Shown one piece after another: positions 1 to 4,499 of a stretch of 5,796 nucleotides of DNA. Position numbers and translations under genes: made by a program. Source of the DNA: CAZXVW01 sp964644025 (lineage in GTDB: Bacteria; Acidobacteriota; Terriglobia; Bryobacterales; Bryobacteraceae); NCBI GenBank assembly GCA_964644025.1, contig CAZXVW010000242.1, forward strand, positions 1 through 5,796, written 5' to 3'. Positions within the stretch are counted from its first letter, which is position 1. Each line of letters begins with the position of its first letter. The notes under the pieces are model-generated. The model did not search any database. It was given only the letters and a program-made list of their open reading frames with translations, and was not told the DNA's origin.

Positions 1-1
1 G

Positions 2-121
2 GCCGGGGGCCTGGGCGTGCTCTGGGCGCTGGGAGACGAGGAGAAGCTCGGCTGGAACGATCACCTCTCCAAGACCTTTCCTTCCCCGAAGCCGCAGGAT
101 AAGAAAACTCCCCGACAGTGA
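2..121 (+). CDS. C-terminal end of an unrecognised protein (5' truncated by window edge)
   Basis: Reading from base 2, 39 sense codons run to a TGA at 119-121. The visible tail contains LGVLWALGDEEKLGWNDHL and then a Pro/Lys-rich end (FPSPKPQDKKTPRQ). Such a charged, proline-rich tail is typical of a flexible protein C-terminus. This frame is preferred because frame 1 stops earlier, at about base 100, with an Arg/Gly-rich unlikely composition, and because a strong hairpin follows the stop almost immediately. The gene points toward the minus-strand receptor gene, so the two are convergent. I do not recognise the family. The EEKLGWNDHLSK stretch faintly recalls the segment after the active-site helix of class C-type beta-lactamases and serine hydrolases. 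That segment is normally far from the C-terminus, so I do not make the assignment. Confidence 0.5.
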   Translation, partial: AGGLGVLWALGDEEKLGWNDHLSKTFPSPKPQDKKTPRQ

Positions 122-126
122 CCGCC

Positions 127-172
127 AAAAAGAGAACCGCTCTTCGCCTCCGAAAAGGAGCCGAAGAGCGGC
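127..172 (-). terminator. Rho-independent terminator of the receptor gene, possibly bidirectional
   Basis: A perfect 10-bp stem pairs CCGCTCTTCG (137-146) with CGAAGAGCGG (162-171). It continues past one C/C mismatch (147/161) into four more pairs (148-151 with 157-160) around a GAAAA loop (152-156). Read on the minus strand, the stem is followed by TTCTCTTTTT (127-136), a good U-rich tail, 26 bases after the receptor stop codon. On the plus strand the run of T is poor (GGGTTC), so termination of the convergent left gene would be weaker, though the hairpin lies only 15 bases past its stop. Confidence 0.88.
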
Positions 173-197
173 TGGGTTCAGCGAGCGGCGATGCCCG

Positions 198-3100
198 CTA
201 CCAGATCAGTTTCAAGCCGAATTGAAGGTTGCGCGGCGTACCCGCGCCGGTGATTCGGCCGAAGTTGTTGGTACCGAGCTGGTTACCGGCCTGGCCGAAC
301 CGCGGCGTGTTGCTGAAATGGAAGGCCTCGAAGCGGAACTGCAGCCGCAACCGCTCCTGCAACTGGAAATTCTTCATGGCGGAGAAATCCCAGTTGAAGA
401 AGCTTCGCTGCCGCATGATGTTCCGGCCGGCATTGCCGATATGATACTGCTCGTTCGGCTCGAAGACCGCCGTGTTGAAGTCTTCCTCCAAAGTTCGGTT
501 AAAGTCGTACGGGTCACCCAGGACATTCGGGCGATTGACGATGCCATGAGAGCCCGTGTTGGCGGGGTTCCCGCTCACGGTCACGTTGTAGGGCCGGCCA
601 TTGGCCACAGTAAGAATCGTGCCGACCGACCAGCCCCCGAGGACGGCGTTCACCGGGCCGGACCAATTGGCGCCCCAGCTCCGGCCGCGGCCGAACGGAA
701 GATCGTAAATGGTGCTGGTGACGAAGCGGTGGGGAACGTCCTGGTTGTCCACCGAGCGCTCCAGATGCAGGTACCGTACATCCTGGAACCCGCAACCGGA
801 GGTGTTGCCCATGGCAGAGGCGCCGCAGACGTCACCGATCGTTTTGGAATAAGCGTAGGACAACAGGAGGGTGAAGCCCTGCGAGAAGCGCTTCTCCAGC
901 TTTGAGACCAAGGCGTTGTAGTTGGAGTTGCCGTCGTGATGGTAGCCGACCACCATCCCCAGCGGCGAGGTGACGATTCCGGTCCCCGGCAGTTCGATGC
1001 TGTGATAACGGCGCTTCTCGTTGATTCCACCCGGGCCGGGCGGCGAGAAGTTGTCATCGTAACGGCGAACCAGGTGCGTGCTCTTCGAACCCGAGTAACC
1101 CACCTCCAACATCCAGTCCCGGCCCAGCTCCCGCTGGATGTTGAAATTCCACTGCTGGGCGTAGAACTGCGAGGGGTGCCGTTCATAAGCAATGAAGCTC
1201 ATCCCGGTCGCCTTTTCCAGTTCCGTGGAGCCCGCTGGGGGACCATCCCGGAGGATGGCGGCGGGTGTCTTCGCGCTGGAGCTGCGGGTGACGCCGTAAG
1301 CGTTCGGCGGGTTCCCGATCAAGAACAGGCCATCGCCGTATGGCTCCATCATGCCGTAGAAGATTCCGTAACCGGAGCGGATGACGGTCTTGTCGCTCAA
1401 TTTGTACGCAAAGCCCACCCGCGGCATGATGTTGTTCTTATCCGTCGCGATCATGGCCCGGTTGTAGCGATCCGAGCCTTCAGCGCCGGCGTAAATCAGG
1501 CGCGGGTTGTTCGGGTCGGTCCAGTCATCGAAGATGCCCATCCGGTCGTACTTGTCCACGAACGGAAGAACCACTTCATAGCGGGCGCCGAGGTTCAGGG
1601 TGAGTTTGGGAGTGATTTTCCAGTCGTCCTGGATGTAGGCGCCCACGTTCCACATCCGGAGCTGCACCTGGAGCCGGGACTCCCACCGCCACTGGCTGGC
1701 CATGCCCAAGAGGAAATCAGCCATGCCGTCCTTGGTGTACCGGGAGTTAAAGCTCCAGGTTCCCATCTCGTGGCGGATATTGAAAATGTTGTTCTGCGAA
1801 CGCAAAACATTAGCCCCGGTCTTCACGGTGTGTTTGCCGTGAGTCCAGGTGAGATCGCCGGTGAGCTGGCGGTTTTGGGAGTCGCGGTCCACCGGGTTAT
1901 AGGCGCCGATGCCGACGTTTCGATACCCGCTGATGGACATGACGGAAAAGCTGCCTGGCAGCGAATTGTTTCCGCCCTTGATCCCGTACTTCTCGTTCAG
2001 CAGCTCGCCACCGGTTTGGGCCGGGTTGTCCCGCTTGAACAGCGCCATGTTCCAGACGCCGCGGATCGACATGATCAGGTTCGGCGTCCAGATGTGGTTC
2101 CAACCGGCGCCGGTGTTGTAACCTTCGGTCATCCAGTCGTAGCCGCCGCCGTATGCCGGCGGAGGGAGGGAAAGCGCGACCGGGTTGCTCAGCAACTGGT
2201 GGCTCAGGCGCCAGTAGACGTTGTCCTGGGAGCGAATATTCACGTCCGCCCGCGCGTCCCACTTGTCAACATCTTGCTTCCGGGGAGCATTATAGAGAAA
2301 GTTCGAACTGACCCCGGGTTTTTGGGGAGTGGGATAGAGGTTGATCAGCGTCTTGGCAAGGGGATCGATGCGGTCGGCGGGAATGATGTGATTCGGGAAG
2401 GGTTGGCCGGTCAGCGGGTCGATAATTGCCTTACCCTTCTCGGCGAACAGTTCCGAAAAATCGCCCTCGCGCATCTTCAACGTGGGAATGGTGCTGGTCG
2501 TCGTGGTGCTTTCCCGCACCCGCGTGCCCTCGTAATCACCGAAGAAGAAAGCCTTGTTCCTTCCGTCGAAGACCTTGGGAATGTACACCGGGCCACCCAG
2601 CGAGAAGCCATACTGGTTGCGCTTGAAGGGGGGTTTGGGCTTGTTCGGGTCGTCGAAGAAGTTCTTGGCGTCCAGCTTCTCGTTCCGCAGGAACTCGAAC
2701 GCCGTCCCGTGAATCTCATTGGTCCCGGACTTGGTGGTGACGTTCACCACCGCACCCATCGCGCGGCCGTACTCGGCCGAATAGGAGTTGGTCTGGACCT
2801 TGAACTCCTGGATGGCGTCGATAGAAGGCTGAACCATCTCCGAACGCCGCTGGGCGCCGGCCAGCTCGACACCGTTGTTGTCGACGCCGTCGAGCATGAA
2901 GTTGTTCTGCGTGGTGCGAGTGCCGCCGACGCTGAAGCCGCCGTAGCGGCCGCCGACCGGCTGCACGGTGCCGGCCGACAACAGCGCCAGCTCATTGTAG
3001 TTGCGGCCGTTCAGCGGCATGTCGACGATGCGCTGATGGTCGATCACCTGCCCCCGGCTTGCCTCGACGGTGTTCAACTGGAGTGCGTCGGCTGTGACCT

Positions 3101-3455
3101 CGATCTGCTCAGTAACGGCGCCGATCTCCAGGGTGAAGTTCAGCTCCGCCCGCTCGTCAACCTGCAGCGTGATCCCGGAGCGGGTGATGGGTTTGAACCC
3201 CTGTTGTTCGACCTTGATCTGGTACTCACCGGGCGGCAGCAGCGGCACGGCGTAGTAGCCAACTTCGTTAGTGGTGACGGTTCGTTCGGCCCCGGTGGCG
3301 ACGTTGGTCACCGTGATCGATGTTCCGGGGATGACGGCCCCGGTGGAATCAGTTACGCGGCCGGTGATCTGCGCTGTCTGCGCAAACGCCATGGCCGCGA
3401 AAAACATCAGCAATGCAACTAGCGCAAGAATGCGCCCTGGCAATTGTTTTTTCAT
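198..3455 (-). CDS. Oar-like TonB-dependent outer-membrane receptor with carboxypeptidase-regulatory-like domain
   Basis: The 1085-residue protein is probably an outer-membrane beta-barrel that imports a large or scarce substrate with TonB energy; its ligand cannot be read from the sequence. A Sec signal peptide covers residues 1-25 (MKKQ basic start, hydrophobic core, cut after AFA). A CarboxypepD_reg beta-sandwich follows at about 29-112 (ITGRVTDSTGAVIPG, GYYAVPLLPPGEYQI). The plug is at about 118-270, with DMPLNGRNYNELALLSAG, FMLDGVDNN, IQEFKVQTNSYSAEYGR and the GAVVNVTTKSGTNEIHG strand. The rest is the long Oar-type barrel, ending in an aromatic residue (FGLKLIW) as outer-membrane proteins do, here Trp rather than the commoner Phe. 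Length is usual for Oar-like acidobacterial receptors. No TonB box is obvious and no SusD gene adjoins. Only two cysteines exist, C877 and C888, probably in an outer loop. The ATG start is fixed by the signal peptide and a GAGG seven bases upstream. It has its own promoter-like sequence and terminator. Confidence 0.95.
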   Translation of the reverse strand: MKKQLPGRILALVALLMFFAAMAFAQTAQITGRVTDSTGAVIPGTSITVTNVATGAERTVTTNEVGYYAVPLLPPGEYQIKVEQQGFKPITRSGITLQVDERAELNFTLEIGAVTEQIEVTADALQLNTVEASRGQVIDHQRIVDMPLNGRNYNELALLSAGTVQPVGGRYGGFSVGGTRTTQNNFMLDGVDNNGVELAGAQRRSEMVQPSIDAIQEFKVQTNSYSAEYGRAMGAVVNVTTKSGTNEIHGTAFEFLRNEKLDAKNFFDDPNKPKPPFKRNQYGFSLGGPVYIPKVFDGRNKAFFFGDYEGTRVRESTTTTSTIPTLKMREGDFSELFAEKGKAIIDPLTGQPFPNHIIPADRIDPLAKTLINLYPTPQKPGVSSNFLYNAPRKQDVDKWDARADVNIRSQDNVYWRLSHQLLSNPVALSLPPPAYGGGYDWMTEGYNTGAGWNHIWTPNLIMSIRGVWNMALFKRDNPAQTGGELLNEKYGIKGGNNSLPGSFSVMSISGYRNVGIGAYNPVDRDSQNRQLTGDLTWTHGKHTVKTGANVLRSQNNIFNIRHEMGTWSFNSRYTKDGMADFLLGMASQWRWESRLQVQLRMWNVGAYIQDDWKITPKLTLNLGARYEVVLPFVDKYDRMGIFDDWTDPNNPRLIYAGAEGSDRYNRAMIATDKNNIMPRVGFAYKLSDKTVIRSGYGIFYGMMEPYGDGLFLIGNPPNAYGVTRSSSAKTPAAILRDGPPAGSTELEKATGMSFIAYERHPSQFYAQQWNFNIQRELGRDWMLEVGYSGSKSTHLVRRYDDNFSPPGPGGINEKRRYHSIELPGTGIVTSPLGMVVGYHHDGNSNYNALVSKLEKRFSQGFTLLLSYAYSKTIGDVCGASAMGNTSGCGFQDVRYLHLERSVDNQDVPHRFVTSTIYDLPFGRGRSWGANWSGPVNAVLGGWSVGTILTVANGRPYNVTVSGNPANTGSHGIVNRPNVLGDPYDFNRTLEEDFNTAVFEPNEQYHIGNAGRNIMRQRSFFNWDFSAMKNFQLQERLRLQFRFEAFHFSNTPRFGQAGNQLGTNNFGRITGAGTPRNLQFGLKLIW

Positions 3456-3456
3456 A

Positions 3457-3476
3457 AGCTAACCTCAGCTAACCTC
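3457..3476 (-). repeat. Perfect 10-bp tandem duplication carrying the Shine-Dalgarno sequence
   Basis: AGCTAACCTC occurs twice without a gap on the plus strand (3457-3466 and 3467-3476). The mRNA therefore reads GAGGUUAGCU twice directly before the start codon. Both copies contain GAGG, but only the proximal one is well spaced for initiation. The distal copy could be a slippage duplication, a standby ribosome site, or without effect. Confidence 0.9.
3463..3466 (-). promoter_or_regulatory. Ribosome-binding site of the receptor gene
   Basis: On the minus strand GAGG stands seven bases before the ATG at 3453-3455 (context TGAGGTTAGCTT then ATG), a normal Shine-Dalgarno spacing. A second identical GAGG lies 10 bases further upstream (3473-3476), as part of a tandem duplication. 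Confidence 0.75.
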
Positions 3477-3493
3477 TCTGCTCCATCCATTCC

Positions 3494-3523
3494 GTTCGGG
3501 GCATGTGCTTCAATCACCCCAAC
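3494..3523 (-). other. Possible leader hairpin of the receptor mRNA
   Basis: GTT plus GGGG (3494-3496 and 3498-3501, with C3497 bulged) pair with CCCC plus AAC (3517-3523), giving seven pairs around a 15-base loop. It lies in the leader between the predicted promoter and the start codon, about 40 bases before the ATG. No riboswitch or protein-binding motif is recognised. A stem of this size can occur by chance in GC-rich DNA. Confidence 0.3.
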
Positions 3524-3597
3524 AGCTTCTTGCGTTTGAATCTGCTCTGCACGAACAAACCCCTTCCAGCTCGATTCGCCGGAACCTGACACTACAC

Positions 3598-3629
3598 ATT
3601 ATACGCCAACCCCACGACGCCGGTGTCAA
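3598..3629 (-). promoter_or_regulatory. Sigma70-type promoter for the receptor gene, with an over-long spacer
   Basis: On the minus strand a perfect TTGACA (3624-3629) and a perfect TATAAT (3598-3603) are separated by 20 bases, longer than the usual 16-18. No better -35 hexamer exists at 16-19 bases and there is no TGn extended -10. Transcription would begin near 3591 and give a leader of about 135 nt before the ATG at 3455. Two full consensus hexamers in the right order in a non-coding gap make this the best promoter candidate in the window. The long spacer suggests weak or activator-dependent use. Confidence 0.6.
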
Positions 3630-3734
3630 AGCTTGAGTGTAATTTCGCTGCCGACTCCGGTGGTCGCGCTTAGAATTATGGTTGCCTGAGCGGAGGACAC
3701 GGGAGCGCCGGGAACCGGCTAGCCTTGAGAGGGC

Positions 3735-3748
3735 AGCCGGCGCCGGCT
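3735..3748. repeat. Perfect 14-bp palindrome
   Basis: AGCCGGCGCCGGCT is identical to its reverse complement. It lies about 50 bases downstream of the DUF3604 stop and about 105 bases upstream of the -35 hexamer of the receptor promoter. It could be an operator or part of a transcript-end structure, but it lacks a T-run and consists almost wholly of G and C, so chance is a fair explanation. Confidence 0.45.
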
Positions 3749-3777
3749 CCTGTTGCGCGCTTGCAGAACCGGGAGTT

Positions 3778-3807
3778 AGCGCCCTGGCCCGGCGCTATTC
3801 GTAGCGC
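3778..3807 (-). other. Two overlapping, mutually exclusive hairpins at the DUF3604 stop codon
   Basis: Hairpin A pairs GCGCTA (3792-3797) with TAGCGC (3802-3807) around a four-base loop that reads CGAA on the mRNA (TTCG on the plus strand). The TAG stop codon lies in its 3' arm. Hairpin B pairs AGCGCC (3778-3783) with GGCGCT (3791-3796) around seven bases. Both use the same GCGCT arm, so they cannot form together. The arm can also pair with 3704-3712. No U-run follows, so this is not a classical terminator, but it may protect the 3' end or slow transcription. Confidence 0.4.
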
Positions 3808-4499
3808 ACCCAGATGGGGCTCGACCAAGCCAACTGACCGTCAACTTGCTCGAGCCGAACGTAGTAGTAGGCCAGCGTCCCGGAGGGCTGATTCGTGTCC
3901 TGCCAGGTGAATTCCACCTGGCTGACCTCGCGGCCGGTTGGCCGGGCTCGATACACGTAGCCGTTGTTCTTAATGACCACGACGCGCTTGATGGGCCGGG
4001 TCCCGATGGTCTTCACATTCAGGGTCACCGAGCGCCTGGTGGTGAATTCGTCCCCCATTACGTGGTCCCCGGCGCGAACGTCCAGGATGATGTTATCGGT
4101 GGCCGCGTAGGAGTGGCGCTTCCGGAAGGCGTTCACCAGCGCCTCGCGGCCGGCATCCTCGGCGAGCACGACCGCGTAGCTCATGTGCGTGCTGACGTGG
4201 TCACTTGAACTCTCCACGCCGAGCCGATAGCCGCGGGCCCAGGCGTTCCAGACGAAACCGGCCGGCTGGTATCCGCCGATCTGCTGGGTGTCGCTGGGGC
4301 TGCGCGGGGCGCCGTAGTACTCATAGCTATGCCGGTGGCCCTGGTAGATCTCGACGACGGGGTCCAATCGCGCCACCGCCTTGCCGCGGCAGGTGAGCAC
4401 GAGCCGCTGCCGCCGCTGCAGACGGCGTTCACCAAGTGAGGCCGGGCACCAATTCGGCGCCGAAGGTTGTGAAGGCGACGGACTGTTGAGGGGACTCAC
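3795..4499 (-). CDS. C-terminal third of a DUF3604 family protein, probable 5'-truncated remnant
   Basis: The open frame gives 234 residues, but only residues 46-234 (about 4364 down to 3798) look like the family. Marks of DUF3604 (PF12228) are DPVVEIYQGHRHSYEYYGAP, then YRLGVESSSDHVSTHMSYA, FRKRHSYAATDNIILDVR, the DHVMGDE segment, and the ending AYYYVRLEQ with AWSSPIWVRYE. From memory, full members are about 600-700 residues and begin with a PHP-like His-rich metal-binding half; that part is absent here, while the SSDH motif is kept. Residues 1-45 are low-complexity Ser/Pro/Arg sequence, overlap the ASST gene by 71 bases in another frame, and are probably not native. The GTG at 4497-4499 has no ribosome-binding site, and no later start is convincing. 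It may be a pseudogene, a frameshifted gene, or an assembly join. Family assignment is firm; function as a protein is doubtful. Confidence 0.72.
   Translation of the reverse strand: MSPLNSPSPSQPSAPNWCPASLGERRLQRRQRLVLTCRGKAVARLDPVVEIYQGHRHSYEYYGAPRSPSDTQQIGGYQPAGFVWNAWARGYRLGVESSSDHVSTHMSYAVVLAEDAGREALVNAFRKRHSYAATDNIILDVRAGDHVMGDEFTTRRSVTLNVKTIGTRPIKRVVVIKNNGYVYRARPTGREVSQVEFTWQDTNQPSGTLAYYYVRLEQVDGQLAWSSPIWVRYE

Larger units (their letters stand above)
3456..3794. other. Intergenic region between DUF3604 remnant and receptor gene
   Basis: The 339 bases hold no credible gene. From the left they contain the duplicated ribosome-binding site, a weak leader hairpin, a promoter-like TTGACA/TATAAT pair for the receptor, a stretch with no assigned element (about 3630-3700), and a GC-rich block with dyads (3704-3796). 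That block includes a 14-bp palindrome and an inverted repeat, AGCGCCGGG (3704-3712) with CCCGGCGCT (3788-3796). The only plus-strand open frame (from 3725) runs into the antisense of the DUF3604 gene and has no recognisable product. The gap suggests that the receptor is transcribed separately from the genes upstream of it. Confidence 0.7.

Noticed and set aside
2..121. Left-edge protein tail as a truncated serine beta-lactamase
   Set aside because: A short EEKLGWNDHLSK-like similarity to the region after the Ser-x-x-Lys helix is too weak, and it would lie at the wrong end of such a protein.
222..905. 227-codon plus-strand open frame
   Set aside because: It is the same kind of antisense shadow of the receptor gene, with no recognisable domain and no ribosome-binding site.
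936..3422. 828-codon open frame on the plus strand, antisense to the receptor gene
   Set aside because: It is codon-aligned with the receptor frame, where antisense stops require the sense codons CTA, TTA or TCA. These are rare in GC-rich genes, so long antisense frames are expected. Its protein (Val/His/Gly/Arg-rich, no domains) looks like no family, while the minus-strand product is a textbook receptor.
3671..3680. TAGAAT as a plus-strand -10 box
   Set aside because: There is no -35 at a suitable distance and no plus-strand gene downstream to serve.
3725..3910. Small plus-strand open frame starting in the intergenic gap
   Set aside because: It is Arg/Pro/Ala-rich, has no ribosome-binding site, and more than half of it is antisense to the DUF3604 C-terminus.
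4181..4435. Minus-strand frame starting at the ASST stop (TTG or GTG start)
   Set aside because: After the first 20 or so codons it is an out-of-frame reading of the DUF3604 sequence (Ser/Thr/Arg/Ala-rich). It is kept only as part of the frameshift hypothesis, not as a gene.
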